This document shows, piece by piece, positions 1 to 11,253 of a DNA stretch of 64,000 bases. Position 1 is the stretch's first letter; every line of letters begins with the position of its first letter. Below the pieces are notes generated by a model that saw only the letters and a list, made by a program, of their open reading frames with translations, ran no database searches and was not told the origin of the DNA. The position numbers were made by a program, and so were the translations under genes. Origin of the DNA: Methylobacterium adhaesivum (GTDB lineage: Bacteria; Pseudomonadota; Alphaproteobacteria; Rhizobiales; Beijerinckiaceae); contig NZ_BPQD01000001.1 in NCBI RefSeq assembly GCF_022179065.1, positions 434,001 through 498,000 of the forward strand, read 5' to 3'.

Positions 1-1082
1 GCGGTGTCGGCGTAGCCGTTGCCGACGTAGCGCTGGTCGCGCACCTCCGTGAACGAGAACCGGAAGTTCTGGCGGACCGTCCAGACGTCGTCGACATGGT
101 GCTCGAACTCGTAGCCGAGGTTCGCCTGGTTGCGGGTGTAGCTGTCGATCAGGGGATCGCTGGCGTTGAGGGTGCGGGTGATGCGCAGGCCGGACGCGTT
201 GGGGCGCACGGTGCCGAGATAGGGCAGGAACTGGCCGGCGCCGCCGGTCTCGTCGCGCTGGAAGCTCGTCAGCACCGTGAAGGTGGTGGCTCCGTCCGGC
301 TTATAGGTGAAGCTCGGTGCGATGTAGTAGCGGTCCTCCGGCGCGAACTGGACCTGGGCGTCGCTGTTCTGCAGCTTGCCCGTCAGACGGTAGAACCAGT
401 GGCCGGACGCGTCCGCCGGGCCGCCGAGGTCGAAGGCGGCATAACGCTGGTTGAACGAGCCGCCGCCGAGTTCGACGTAGCGGAACGGCTCCACGGTGGG
501 ACGCTTCGACACGATGTTGACGAGGCCGCCCACCGGCGAACCGCCGAACAGGGTCGCGGCCGGTCCACGCAGGACCTCGATGCGCTCGGCGCCGAACGGA
601 TCGATGCGATAGTTTGCGAACGAGGTCTGGAAGAGCTGCAATCCGTCGCGAAACAGGCCGGTCTCGGTGGCCGAGAAGCCCCGGATGAGGAACCAGTCGA
701 GGCGCGTGTCGGGGCCGAACTGGTTGGCGTAGATGCCCGGCGTGTAGCGCACGGCCTCCGAGACCGTCTGCGAGCGCTGCGCCTCGATCTGCTGCGCGCC
801 GATGACGCTGATGGATTGCGGGGTGCGGATGAGCGGCGTGTCGGTCTTCGTCGCCGTGGCGCTGCGGCTGGCGACGTAACCGGGCACGGGTCCCCGCGCC
901 GTCTCGGGCCGGGTCCCACCGGGTGCGCCGGACCCGAGGCCGCCGCCGCTGCCTTCGACGCTCAGGGTCTCGAGGGTGACGGCGTTCTGCTGGGCCTGTG
1001 CCGCCCCCGCGAGGACGAGGAGCGAAACGCCCGCGAGGGCGGCGCGCGCGAGGGGCCTGCATCGCATCGACATCGGGGACAT
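1..1082 (-). CDS. TonB-dependent siderophore receptor (5' part; 3' end beyond the left edge)
   Basis: Outer-membrane, TonB-energised receptor of the FhuA/FptA class that imports ferric siderophores. Reading the minus strand from 1082 gives a signal peptide (hydrophobic stretch ALAGVSLLVLAGAAQA), a TonB-box-like segment (VTLETLSV), then a plug domain with RTPQSISVIGAQQI, LRGPAATLFGGSPVGGLVNI and SKRP, followed by the first barrel strands (YVELGGGSFNQRY). About 360 residues are visible; the family is usually 700-800 long, so half is missing. The ATG at 1082 is chosen because GGAG lies 8 bases upstream; a second in-frame ATG is at 1073. A quasi-palindrome at 1154-1172 suggests iron-dependent control. 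The ligand cannot be told from the sequence. Confidence 0.93.
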   Translation of the reverse strand, partial: MSPMSMRCRPLARAALAGVSLLVLAGAAQAQQNAVTLETLSVEGSGGGLGSGAPGGTRPETARGPVPGYVASRSATATKTDTPLIRTPQSISVIGAQQIEAQRSQTVSEAVRYTPGIYANQFGPDTRLDWFLIRGFSATETGLFRDGLQLFQTSFANYRIDPFGAERIEVLRGPAATLFGGSPVGGLVNIVSKRPTVEPFRYVELGGGSFNQRYAAFDLGGPADASGHWFYRLTGKLQNSDAQVQFAPEDRYYIAPSFTYKPDGATTFTVLTSFQRDETGGAGQFLPYLGTVRPNASGLRITRTLNASDPLIDSYTRNQANLGYEFEHHVDDVWTVRQNFRFSFTEVRDQRYVGNGYADT

Positions 1083-1153
1083 GCTGCGTTCTCCGGGGCG
1101 CGGACGCGCGCCTGCAATCCCGCACGAGGTGCGGGGCAATGGCGCCATGCGCT

Positions 1154-1186
1154 GTTTAGAATTATCGTAAACTGTTGTGATACAAC
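1154..1186. promoter_or_regulatory. Candidate iron-responsive operator upstream of the TonB receptor
   Basis: Two adjacent imperfect palindromes lie in an AT-rich patch about 70-105 bases upstream of the receptor start: GTTTAGAATTATCGTAAAC (1154-1172) and GTTGTGATACAAC (1174-1186). The first resembles Irr/ICE-type or Fur-like boxes of alphaproteobacteria, and a siderophore receptor is the expected kind of target. The exact regulator is inferred. Confidence 0.4.
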
Positions 1187-1230
1187 GGCTTTATGCGATC
1201 CGTAGACGTCGGCTCGACGGCATACAAGAG

Positions 1231-1260
1231 CGCCACGATCGTCTCTCGACGACCGTGGCG
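1231..1260 (-). terminator. Hairpin terminator after mfd
   Basis: Starting 44 bases past the mfd stop, two 13-base arms pair around a 4-base loop. In the minus-strand transcript the stem is complete with one G-U wobble and the loop reads GAGA, a GNRA tetraloop. A short T-rich run (CTCTTGT) follows. This fits an intrinsic terminator separating mfd from the receptor gene. Confidence 0.6.
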
Positions 1261-1304
1261 GCCAGGGCACAGCGGGTTCGGAACGGTCTCACGACCGGGT
1301 GGGA

Positions 1305-4300
1305 TCAGCCCCGTCGGCGAGCCTCGCCGAGGCGTTCGAGGAGGGCGACGGCGAGGCGTCCGCGCTCGGCCGGGCATTCGCTGCCGCGGCGCAGGAGCAC
1401 CCGGCGATTCTTGAGCACGAGATCGTCCGAGACGGGCACGAGGAGGGCGGGGGCGTCCGGATGGAGATCGGCCGCGAGCCCCTGGGGGCCGCCGCTGAGG
1501 CGTGTGATGCCGAGGGCGCAGCAGCCGACACGCAGGCGCGCGAGGGTGACGAGATCGGCCACCGCCTCCGGCAGGGGACCGAACCGATCCTCGACCTCGC
1601 CGCGCAGGGCCTCGACCTCCTCCGGCGAGCGCAGTCGCAGGAGCCGGGTGTAGAGGCTCAGGCGCAGTTCGGGCTCCGGCACATAGTCGGCGGGCACGCG
1701 GCCCGTGAGACCGAGGTGGATGTCCGGCGTCCAATCCTCTGCGGCCTCCCCCTTGGCCGCCCGCAGGGCGAGATGGAGGAGATGCTGATAGAGGCCGAGG
1801 CCGATGAGCTTGACGTGGCCGGCCTGGTTCTCGCCCACGAGGTCGCCGGCGCCGCGCAGATCGAGGTCGCGGGCGCTGATGGCGAAGCCCGCGCCCAGGC
1901 GGTCGAGGGCTTCGAGGGTGCGCAGGCGCTTCTCGGTCGCCGGCGTCAGGGGCTTCTCGGGACGGTTCAGGAGATAGGCGACGCCCCGGCGCTGGCCGCG
2001 CCCGACCCGGCCGCGCAGCTGATGAAGCTGGGCGAGGCCGAAGCGTTCGGCCTCCCACACCAGCATGGTGTTGGCGCGGGGCACATCGAGGCCGCTTTCG
2101 ATGATGCTCGTGGCGAGCAGCACGTCGCCCTCACCATCGGCGAAACGGACCATCACGTCGTCCATCTCGGCCGCCTTGAGGTCGCCATGGGCGATCATCG
2201 TCGTGAGTTCGGGCACAAGGGCGGAAAGCCGCTTGGCCATCGGCGCGATGTCCTCGACGCGGGGACAGACGACGAAGCTCTGGCCGCCGCGCCGGTGCTC
2301 GCGCAGGAGCGCGGCGCGCACGGCCCCGTCGTCGAACGGCATGATCACCGTGCGGATCGGCTGACGCACGCTCGGCGGCGTGGCGATGACGCTCAAGGAT
2401 TGCAGGCCGACGAGGGCCGATTGCAGGGTGCGGGGGATCGGCGTCGCGGTCAGCGTCATCACGTGGCCGTCGCCGGCCGCGCGCCGCAGGCTCTCCTTCA
2501 GCTTAGCGCCGAAGCGCTGCTCCTCGTCGATGACCATGAGGCCGAGATCGGCGAAGGTGACGCCCTTGGCTGCCAACCCTTGCGTGCCGACGACGAGGCG
2601 GATGGAGCCGTCGGCGAGGCCGGCCTTCACGCGCTTCCCCTCCGCCGTGGAGACGAGGCGCGACAGGTGGGCGACCTCGATGCCGAAGCGGGCGAACCGG
2701 CGCTGGAAGGTCTGGACGTGCTGGCGGACGAGAACGGTGGTGGGCGCCACCACGGCGACCTGCTTGCCGGAGAACAGGGCCGCCGCCACGGCCCGCAGGG
2801 CCACCTCGGTCTTGCCGAACCCGACGTCGCCGCAGACGAGGCGGTCCATGGGCCGGCCCGAGGCGAGGTCGGTCAGCGCCCCGTCGACGGCGTTCGCCTG
2901 ATCGGCGGTGAGGTTGAAGCCGAAGCCGGCGGCGAAGCGCTCCATCTCGTGGGTCGACGCCTCGAGGACGGGCGCCTTGATCGCGCGCCGCTCCTCGGCG
3001 CTCTTCAACATCCGCTGCGCGGCCTTGGCGAGGGTGGCCTCCGTCTCAAGGCGCCGGCGTGCCCATGAGCCGCCGTCGAGGCGGTCGAGGGTGACGGCGT
3101 CGGGCTCCGAGCCGTAACGCCAGATCCGGTCGGCCTGGCTCACCGGCACCATGAGGACGGCGTCGTTGGCAAAACGCAGGCGCAGGGCATCCTCCTCGCC
3201 CTCACCCATGGCGATGGCCTCCAGGCCCTCGAACACGCACAGTCCGTTGTCGCGGTCTACGGCCACATCCCCCACGCGCAGGTCGACTTCGCCCATGGGC
3301 AGGATCGCGGTCTGGCCGGCACTGGTGGTCGCGGCCCGACTGCCGAAGAGATCGGCCGCCGCGATCACCGCGACGTTGCCGTCGGGGACCCGGAACCCGG
3401 CCTCGACGGGGGCGGCCAGGACGAGGACGTCGCCGTCCGGCGCCCGCAGCACCTCGGCCCAGTCCGCGACCCGGCGCGCCTTGCGGGACAGCGCCTTCTC
3501 GGCGGCCCGCACGAGGCGCGGCAGAGCCTCGGCCGGCCCCGTGAGGAGCACGCGCTCGCCCGCTGCGACGTGGGCCCGCACCGCCTCGGCGAAGGCCGGC
3601 CCCGGACGCGCCTTGCGGACGAAGGCCGGCAGGGCGATGGCCTCGGCATCCTTGCTCGATGCCAGGGTGACGGGGCGCTCGCCCTGGAGGGCGTCCCACG
3701 CCTGCGGCTCGAGGTAGAGCGGGTAGGGCAGGGGGGCTGTGCGCCCCGCCCCCTCGCGCCCCTCGGCGATCTGTTCAAAGAAAGCCGTGGCCCGGTCCTG
3801 CGCGCCGCTCTCGATCACCAGACGGGCGTCGGGCACGTAGTCGAGGGGCGTGACGAGGCGCGGGTACAGGCGCGGCAGGTCGTGCTCCTGGCCGGTGAAC
3901 GGACGCAGGGTCACGCCGGTGTCACGCGGCAGGACGATCTCGGTGGCGGAATCGACGACGAGTGTGGCGACGTCGGCCAACGACCGCTGCGAGACGGGAT
4001 CGTAGGAGCGGATCGCGGTGACGCGGGCCTCGTCGTGCTCGATCCGGCACGGGCGCGTCGCAGCGGCGGGAAAGATCTCGACGGTGCGCCCGCGGACGGC
4101 GACCTCACCGGGTTCGTCCACCCGGTCGTCGAGGATGTAGCCGAGGCGCTGGAGTTCGGTGGTGAGGGTCTGCGGGTCGAGGCGGTCGCCAACCCGGATC
4201 TCGATATGGGCATCGGCCCAGGTCTCGGGCGGCGGCACCCGCTGGATCAACGCCGGGGCGGTGGTGAGCACGATATCGGGCAGGTTCTTCGCATCGGTCA

Positions 4301-4589
4301 GCCAGCGCAGCACGCCCGCGCGCGCACCCATGACGCCCCGCGAGGGCGAGGCACGGTCGAAGGGCAGGCAATCCCATTCCGGATAGATCGCCACGCTGCG
4401 GTCCGGCGCCAGGGCGCGCAGGATGTCGGCCAGCGCCCCGAGGCGGTGGCGCTCCCGCGCGATGTGGATGAGGGGGCGTGCATCGGCCTCGCGGTCGAGG
4501 AGGGCCACCGCTAGGGCGCCCGTGGGCACGAGGGGCGCGATGTCCGCGTCGCGGTGGGCGGGGGCCGTCTTGGTCCTGCGCTTTGCCAT
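1305..4589 (-). CDS. mfd: Transcription-repair coupling factor Mfd-type helicase
   Basis: A DNA translocase that in the Mfd family removes stalled RNA polymerase and recruits UvrA. It has 1094 residues, near the usual 1100-1200. The UvrB-like N-terminal module includes IYPEWDCLPFDRASPS (about 68-83). The RNA-polymerase-interacting CarD-like region is about 436-490. RecG-like helicase motifs follow: GDVGFGKTE (587-595), DEEQ (688-691), TATPIPRTL, and QLRGRVGRG; a C-terminal TRCF domain ends the protein. The interaction domain reads VDRDNGLCVFEGL, where E. coli Mfd has VHEQHGVGRYAGM, so the conserved HG is absent and this may be a divergent paralogue. The gene stands alone, is divergent from pgm, and is followed by a terminator hairpin. 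Confidence 0.9.
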   Translation of the reverse strand: MAKRRTKTAPAHRDADIAPLVPTGALAVALLDREADARPLIHIARERHRLGALADILRALAPDRSVAIYPEWDCLPFDRASPSRGVMGARAGVLRWLTDAKNLPDIVLTTAPALIQRVPPPETWADAHIEIRVGDRLDPQTLTTELQRLGYILDDRVDEPGEVAVRGRTVEIFPAAATRPCRIEHDEARVTAIRSYDPVSQRSLADVATLVVDSATEIVLPRDTGVTLRPFTGQEHDLPRLYPRLVTPLDYVPDARLVIESGAQDRATAFFEQIAEGREGAGRTAPLPYPLYLEPQAWDALQGERPVTLASSKDAEAIALPAFVRKARPGPAFAEAVRAHVAAGERVLLTGPAEALPRLVRAAEKALSRKARRVADWAEVLRAPDGDVLVLAAPVEAGFRVPDGNVAVIAAADLFGSRAATTSAGQTAILPMGEVDLRVGDVAVDRDNGLCVFEGLEAIAMGEGEEDALRLRFANDAVLMVPVSQADRIWRYGSEPDAVTLDRLDGGSWARRRLETEATLAKAAQRMLKSAEERRAIKAPVLEASTHEMERFAAGFGFNLTADQANAVDGALTDLASGRPMDRLVCGDVGFGKTEVALRAVAAALFSGKQVAVVAPTTVLVRQHVQTFQRRFARFGIEVAHLSRLVSTAEGKRVKAGLADGSIRLVVGTQGLAAKGVTFADLGLMVIDEEQRFGAKLKESLRRAAGDGHVMTLTATPIPRTLQSALVGLQSLSVIATPPSVRQPIRTVIMPFDDGAVRAALLREHRRGGQSFVVCPRVEDIAPMAKRLSALVPELTTMIAHGDLKAAEMDDVMVRFADGEGDVLLATSIIESGLDVPRANTMLVWEAERFGLAQLHQLRGRVGRGQRRGVAYLLNRPEKPLTPATEKRLRTLEALDRLGAGFAISARDLDLRGAGDLVGENQAGHVKLIGLGLYQHLLHLALRAAKGEAAEDWTPDIHLGLTGRVPADYVPEPELRLSLYTRLLRLRSPEEVEALRGEVEDRFGPLPEAVADLVTLARLRVGCCALGITRLSGGPQGLAADLHPDAPALLVPVSDDLVLKNRRVLLRRGSECPAERGRLAVALLERLGEARRRG

Positions 4590-4631
4590 CGAGGATGCGT
4601 ACCGCCCTGCTTGTGTTCGTTGGCAAAGGGA

Positions 4632-4647
4632 ACGCGCCGGGGCGCGT
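4632..4647. other. Perfect inverted repeat in the mfd-pgm intergenic region
   Basis: ACGCGCCGGGGCGCGT is a 16-base perfect palindrome 43 bases upstream of the mfd ATG. It could fold as a hairpin in the mfd leader or be an operator. No function can be assigned. Confidence 0.3.
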
Positions 4648-4709
4648 CGGGCTCCCGGCGGAATCGGCTTGTCCCCTGTTTGCCGCAGGTGGAGGCTGCG
4701 ATCGCGTGA

Positions 4710-6431
<1,722 letters not shown>

Positions 6432-6532
6432 TCCGGCCCCGGGCATGGTCCGCCGGCTATGCCCGGAGGCCCTATCCGGATCCGTTCGGTGAAACGGTGC
6501 AACGTGAGTCCCTTCCTCGCCTGGCGCGGGTC

Positions 6533-6624
6533 CCCTCTCCTGGAAGGAGAGGGACAGTGTGAGGTGTGTGACCTTTCCGGAAATGGACCACACCTCACCC
6601 CAACCCTCTCCTTCCAGGAGAGGG
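6533..6624 (+). repeat. 92-base nested inverted-repeat element, copy 1
   Basis: The 21-base outer arms 6533-6553 and 6604-6624 are exact reverse complements, and each arm is itself almost palindromic (CCCTCTCC-TGGA-AGGAGAGGG). Inner arms GTGAGGTGTG and CACACCTCAC pair as well. It lies between pgm and the DMT transporter and could act as a terminator or REP-like element. A second copy of the same length and orientation is at 45705-45796. Confidence 0.9.
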
Positions 6625-6663
6625 AGCCGGTCGCGGCCGCTCAATCCGAAGTGATCAACTGGT

Positions 6664-7554
6664 ATGACGGATCAGGAAGCGGCCCGGAGGCGCGCCGGCA
6701 TCGCGCTCATGTGCGGGACCCTGGTGTTCTTCGCCTGCCTGGATGCGTCGGCCAAGAGCTTGGCGCGTCTGGGCGTCGATCCCCTCCTCACCACCTTCAT
6801 GCGCTACGCCGTCAGCGTCGTGGCGATCTCGCTGGCCATCAATCCCGTCACCTCGCCGGGGGTGATGCGCACCAACCGGCTCTGGCTACAGATCCTGCGC
6901 TCGCTGCTTCTGTTCGGCTCCACCGCCCTGAACTTCCTCGCCCTGCGCTACCTGCAGCTGGCCGAGACCCTCTCGATCCAGTTCGCCGCGCCCCTGGCCG
7001 TGGCGCTCCTTGCCGGGCCGGTGCTGGGAGAATGGACGACGCCCCGGCGGCTCGCGGCCATCGGCGTCGGCTTCCTCGGCGTGCTCGTCATCGTCCGGCC
7101 GGGCGTCGGGCCGGTGCAACCGGCGGTGCTGCTCAGCCTCGGCAACATGCTGTGCTACGCCCTCTACATCCTCGCCACGCGACGGCTCGCGAGCATCGAT
7201 TCCACGGCCACCACCATGGTGTATTCGGGGCTCGCGGGCCTCGCCCTGATGACGCCGCTGCTGCCGTGGATCTGGACCGCGCCGCCCGGCTGGCTCGCCT
7301 GGGCGCTCCTCGTCGGGGTCGGCCTGTTCGGCACCTTCGGGCACTGGCTCCTGGTGCTCGCCCATGCCCGCGCGCCCGCCAACGTGCTGGCGCCGTTCAT
7401 CTACACCCAGCTCCTGTGGTCGGTGCTCCTCGGCTACCTCGTGTTCGGCGACGTGCCGAACCGATGGACGCTTTTGGGGGCATCCATCGTCGTGGGCTCG
7501 GGGCTCTACCTCCTCGCGCAGGACCGCCGGACGCGGCGGCCGCCTCAGCGGTGA
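6664..7554 (+). CDS. DMT-superfamily (EamA) transporter
   Basis: Inner-membrane protein of the drug/metabolite transporter superfamily, 296 residues with about ten hydrophobic segments arranged as two EamA repeats. The conserved end of the first repeat reads LAETLSIQFAAPLAVALLAGPVLGE; the second contains NVLAPFIYTQLLWSVLLGYLVFGD. The substrate is not predictable. The start codon has no good Shine-Dalgarno sequence. Its 3' end overlaps the convergent gene at 7545 by ten bases. Confidence 0.85.
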   Translation: MTDQEAARRRAGIALMCGTLVFFACLDASAKSLARLGVDPLLTTFMRYAVSVVAISLAINPVTSPGVMRTNRLWLQILRSLLLFGSTALNFLALRYLQLAETLSIQFAAPLAVALLAGPVLGEWTTPRRLAAIGVGFLGVLVIVRPGVGPVQPAVLLSLGNMLCYALYILATRRLASIDSTATTMVYSGLAGLALMTPLLPWIWTAPPGWLAWALLVGVGLFGTFGHWLLVLAHARAPANVLAPFIYTQLLWSVLLGYLVFGDVPNRWTLLGASIVVGSGLYLLAQDRRTRRPPQR

Positions 7555-7805
7555 TGGCGGTGATGCCGGCGCGACTTCATCCGCGTGCGGTAGGCGCGCC
7601 GGCCCGGATCGATGCCGAGCGCCCCATTGACGGTGCCGACGGCGCCGCCGACCGCACCCCCGACGATGCCGCCCACGGGACCGGCGACCCGGTCGCCCTC
7701 GGCGGCGCCCCGGCGGATGCCGCCGGGAAGTCCCTGCGCGTCGGCGGCGCCGGACAGGGCAAAGGTCGAGAGGATGAGGCTGGCGGCCAGCAGAGCATTT
7801 CTCAT
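7545..7805 (-). CDS. Small secreted protein with glycine-zipper segment
   Basis: 86 residues; family not recognised. A clear signal peptide (MRNALLAASLILSTFALSGAADA) precedes a short mature part with a glycine-rich alternating stretch (GPVGGIVGGAVGGAVGTVNGALG), which suggests membrane association or oligomerisation. The tail is basic and His-rich (RMKSRRHHRHHR) and might bind metal or anionic surfaces. The ATG at 7805 is preferred because AGGAGAG lies 8 bases upstream; the frame stays open further upstream but without a signal peptide. Confidence 0.65.
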   Translation of the reverse strand: MRNALLAASLILSTFALSGAADAQGLPGGIRRGAAEGDRVAGPVGGIVGGAVGGAVGTVNGALGIDPGRRAYRTRMKSRRHHRHHR

Positions 7806-8213
7806 GGCGGTTCTCTCCTGTGTCTTGGTTTGTCCTCCGGCACGGGCAGAGGCGCCGGGGCTACGAGGACAACGGCCGAGCTTGGAAAAAGTCCCCGGGG
7901 GATTTGCGCCTGCAGGCCGAGTCCGGATGCTTCTGCGGCGAGGCGGCTCGCGACGAAAACCGGTTTCCACTTTCCCGGCGGATGCTTTAGAAGCCCGCGC
8001 ATGTGCGCTGATGCCGATCCGCGCGGTCCGGACGTCTCGCGTTCCCCCGGCCGCCTGCGAATTATGAGCCCGGCCTCCGTCTGAGGGCCGCTGCGACGCG
8101 CGCCCGGCGGAGGTCGGGAGGGCACTCGATTGCCCCTTCCGCCGCCGGTCCCTCGCGGACCGCCTCCCGCTTCAGCGCCCGACTCCATCGCGGCGCCCGG
8201 ACTTTAGAGAGCC
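7806..8213. other. 408-base gap between divergent genes
   Basis: Lies between the small secreted protein (minus) and ileS (plus). No convincing ORF, RNA gene or strong promoter was recognised. It should carry the promoters for both genes. Confidence 0.5.
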
Positions 8214-11189
8214 ATGACCGACCCCACACAGCCCGCCGGCGCGGCCGCCCGCGACTATTCCAAGACCCTGTTCCTGCCCCAAACCGAGTTTCCCATGCGG
8301 GCGGGTCTGCCCGTGCGCGAGCCCCTGCTCCTGGAGCGCTGGGCGGCCACCGACCTGTACGGGCAGATCCGCGCGAAGGCCGCCGGCCGGCCGAAATTCG
8401 TGCTGCACGACGGCCCGCCCTACGCCAACGGCAACATCCACATCGGCACGGCGCTGAACAAGATCCTCAAGGACTGCATCGTCCGGGCGCAAGGGGCGCT
8501 CGGCTTCGACGCCAACTACGTGCCGGGCTGGGACTGTCACGGCCTGCCCATCGAGTGGAAGATCGAGGAAGCCTACCGCGCCAAGGGCCGTAACAAGGAC
8601 AGCGTGCCGGTCCTCGAATTCCGCCAGGAATGCCGCGCCTTCGCCGGGCAGTGGCTCGACACCCAGCGGGCCGAGTTCAAGCGGCTGGGCGTCACCGGCG
8701 ACTGGGACCATCCCTACGCCACCATGACGTTCCCGGCCGAAGCGACCATCGCCCGCGAGCTGATGAAGTTTGCCACGACGGGCCAGCTCTATCGCGGCTC
8801 GAAGCCGGTGATGTGGTCCGTCGTGGAGAAGACGGCGCTCGCCGAGGCCGAGGTCGAGTACGAGGACGTCGTCAGCGACACCATCTTCGCGGCGTTCCGG
8901 CCAACCGTTGGCGCCGCCGGAGATCTGGCAGACGCGCGGGTGGTGATCTGGACCACGACGCCCTGGACGATGCCGGGCAACCGCGCCGTGGCCTATTCGA
9001 AGCGCGTCGCCTACGGGCTCTATCGGGTGACGGCTGCCGCCGAGGACAACTGGGCCAAGGTCGGGGACGCGTACCTCCTCGCCGACACCCTGGCGGCCTC
9101 CGTCTTCGCGAGCGCCCGCGTCGAAGGCTTCGAGCGCCTGCGCGACGTGACCCCGGCCGAACTCGCCGGCCTGACCCTAGCGCATCCGCTCGCCGGCCAT
9201 GTTCCCGGCTACGACTTCCCCGTCCCGCTCCTCGACGGCGACCACGTCACCGATGAGGCCGGTACCGGCTTCGTGCACACGGCGCCGGGCCATGGCCGCG
9301 AGGATTTCGAGGTCTGGATGGCCAACGGCCGGGCGCTTGCCGAGCGCGGCATCGACACCCGCATCCCCTACACCGTGGATGCCGATGGTGCCCTGACGGA
9401 AGACGCGCCCGGTTTCACGGGAAAACTCGTTCTTAACCACAAGGGCGAAAAGGGCGACGCCAACAAGGCCGTCATCGCCGCCCTCACGGAGGCTGGCACC
9501 CTCGTGGCGCGCGGCACCCTCAAGCACAGCTATCCTCATTCCTGGCGCTCGAGGAAGCCCGTCATCTTCCGCAATACGCCGCAATGGTTCATCGCGATGG
9601 ACAAGCCGGTGGAATCGCTGGGCAGCCGCACCCTGCGCGAGACGGCGCTCCAGGCCATCGACGACACCCAGTGGGTGCCGCCCCAGGGCAAGAACCGCAT
9701 CAACGGCATGGTCGGCAACCGGCCCGACTGGGTGGTCTCGCGCCAGCGCGCCTGGGGCGTGCCGATCACGGTGTTCGTGAAGAGGGGCACCCACGAGGTT
9801 CTTCGCGACGACCGTGTGAACGCCCGCATCGCGGACGCCTTCGAGGCGGAAGGCGCGGATGCCTGGTTCACCGATCCGGACGGCGCCCGCTTCCTGGCGC
9901 CCGACTACGATCCGGCCGACTACGAGAAGGTCACGGACGTCCTCGACGTCTGGTTCGATTCCGGCTCGACCCACGCCTTCGTCCTCGACGACGCGAAGCA
10001 GTTCCCCGGCCTCTCGGGCGTAGTGCGCAAGCGCGACGGCGGCACCGACACGGTGATGTATCTCGAAGGGTCCGACCAGCATCGCGGCTGGTTTCAGTCG
10101 TCGCTGCTGGAATCCTCCGGTACGCGGGGACGTGCGCCCTACGACATCGTCCTCACCCACGGGTTCGTCCTCGACCCCAAGGGCCTGAAGATGTCCAAAT
10201 CCAAGGGCAACGTCGTCGCACCGCAGAACATCATCAAGGATTCGGGCGCCGACATCCTGCGCCTGTGGGTGGCGGCCTCTGACTACACCGACGATCTCCG
10301 CATCGGCCCGGAGATCATCAAGACCTTCGCCGAGACCTACCGCAAGCTGCGCAACAGCTTGCGCTGGATGCTCGGCTCCCTTGCGCATTTCGAGACGGGT
10401 GCGGAGATCCCGCATGCCGAGCTGCCCGAGCTGGAGCGCCTGATCCGGCACCGCCTCGCGGAGCTCGATGGCGAGATCCGCGAGGCCTACGCGAGCTTCG
10501 ATCTCAAGCGCGTCGTGGCCCTGCTCAACGGTTTCATGACCGGCGACCTCTCGGCGTTCTACTTCGACGTGCGCAAGGATGCCCTCTACTGCGATCCGAT
10601 CTCGTCGAAGGTCCGCCGGGCCGCCCTGCAGGTCATCGACGAGACCTTCCGCCGGGTCACGATCTGGCTCAGCCCCGTCCTCGCCTTCACGGCGGAGGAG
10701 GCCTGGCTCGACCGGTATCCGTCGGAGACCGGCTCCGTGCATCTCCAGACCCTGCCGGAGACCCCCGCCGCCTGGCGCGACGAGGCGCTCGCCGTGCGTT
10801 GGCAGAAGGTCCGGCGCGTGCGCCGCGTCGTCACCGGCGCCCTGGAGATCGAGCGGGCGGGCAAACGCATCGGCGCGAGCCTCGAGGCGGCGCCGACGGT
10901 GTTCGTCGCCGATGCGGACCTGCGCGGCGCCCTCGACGGGATCGATTTCGCCGAGGTGTGCATCACGTCGGCCATCCGCATCGAGGCCGGCGAGGGGCCG
11001 GCGGACGCCTTCCGCCTCGACGACGTGCGCGGCGTCGCCGTGGTGCCGGCCCTCGCCGAGGGGCGCAAATGCGCCCGGTCGTGGCGAGTCACCCCGGAGG
11101 TCGGCACGGATGCGGCCTATCCGGACGTGACGCCCCGCGACGCCCAGGCCCTGCGCGAGTGGGATGCCGCCCACGGCGCAGCGGCGTGA
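8214..11189 (+). CDS. ileS: Isoleucyl-tRNA synthetase
   Basis: Class I aminoacyl-tRNA synthetase that charges tRNA-Ile. 991 residues with the HIGH motif HIGT (76-79), the [13 protein letters not shown] region, a CP1 editing domain, and KMSKS at 659-663. Bacterial IleRS proteins usually end in a Cys4 zinc module. Here only one cysteine remains (GRKCARSW) and the second CxxC is replaced by VTPRDAQAL, so the zinc site is probably lost. The ATG at 8214 follows AGAGAG. lspA lies 64 bases downstream, as in many bacteria. Confidence 0.97.
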   Translation: MTDPTQPAGAAARDYSKTLFLPQTEFPMRAGLPVREPLLLERWAATDLYGQIRAKAAGRPKFVLHDGPPYANGNIHIGTALNKILKDCIVRAQGALGFDANYVPGWDCHGLPIEWKIEEAYRAKGRNKDSVPVLEFRQECRAFAGQWLDTQRAEFKRLGVTGDWDHPYATMTFPAEATIARELMKFATTGQLYRGSKPVMWSVVEKTALAEAEVEYEDVVSDTIFAAFRPTVGAAGDLADARVVIWTTTPWTMPGNRAVAYSKRVAYGLYRVTAAAEDNWAKVGDAYLLADTLAASVFASARVEGFERLRDVTPAELAGLTLAHPLAGHVPGYDFPVPLLDGDHVTDEAGTGFVHTAPGHGREDFEVWMANGRALAERGIDTRIPYTVDADGALTEDAPGFTGKLVLNHKGEKGDANKAVIAALTEAGTLVARGTLKHSYPHSWRSRKPVIFRNTPQWFIAMDKPVESLGSRTLRETALQAIDDTQWVPPQGKNRINGMVGNRPDWVVSRQRAWGVPITVFVKRGTHEVLRDDRVNARIADAFEAEGADAWFTDPDGARFLAPDYDPADYEKVTDVLDVWFDSGSTHAFVLDDAKQFPGLSGVVRKRDGGTDTVMYLEGSDQHRGWFQSSLLESSGTRGRAPYDIVLTHGFVLDPKGLKMSKSKGNVVAPQNIIKDSGADILRLWVAASDYTDDLRIGPEIIKTFAETYRKLRNSLRWMLGSLAHFETGAEIPHAELPELERLIRHRLAELDGEIREAYASFDLKRVVALLNGFMTGDLSAFYFDVRKDALYCDPISSKVRRAALQVIDETFRRVTIWLSPVLAFTAEEAWLDRYPSETGSVHLQTLPETPAAWRDEALAVRWQKVRRVRRVVTGALEIERAGKRIGASLEAAPTVFVADADLRGALDGIDFAEVCITSAIRIEAGEGPADAFRLDDVRGVAVVPALAEGRKCARSWRVTPEVGTDAAYPDVTPRDAQALREWDAAHGAAA

Positions 11190-11218
11190 GTCTAGCGGAA
11201 GCACGACACCGTGACGCT

Positions 11219-11236
11219 CTTCCCCCGCGGGGGAAG
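11219..11236. other. 18-base perfect palindrome between ileS and lspA
   Basis: CTTCCCCCGCGGGGGAAG equals its own reverse complement and sits 30 bases past the ileS stop. It could be a weak attenuator or mRNA-stabilising hairpin; there is no following T-run, so read-through into lspA is likely. Confidence 0.4.
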
Positions 11237-11253
11237 GGGTCTGCGCGTCCCCC

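Noticed and set aside
1299-3068. 589-codon plus-strand frame opposite mfd
   Set aside because: Shadow of the helicase domain.
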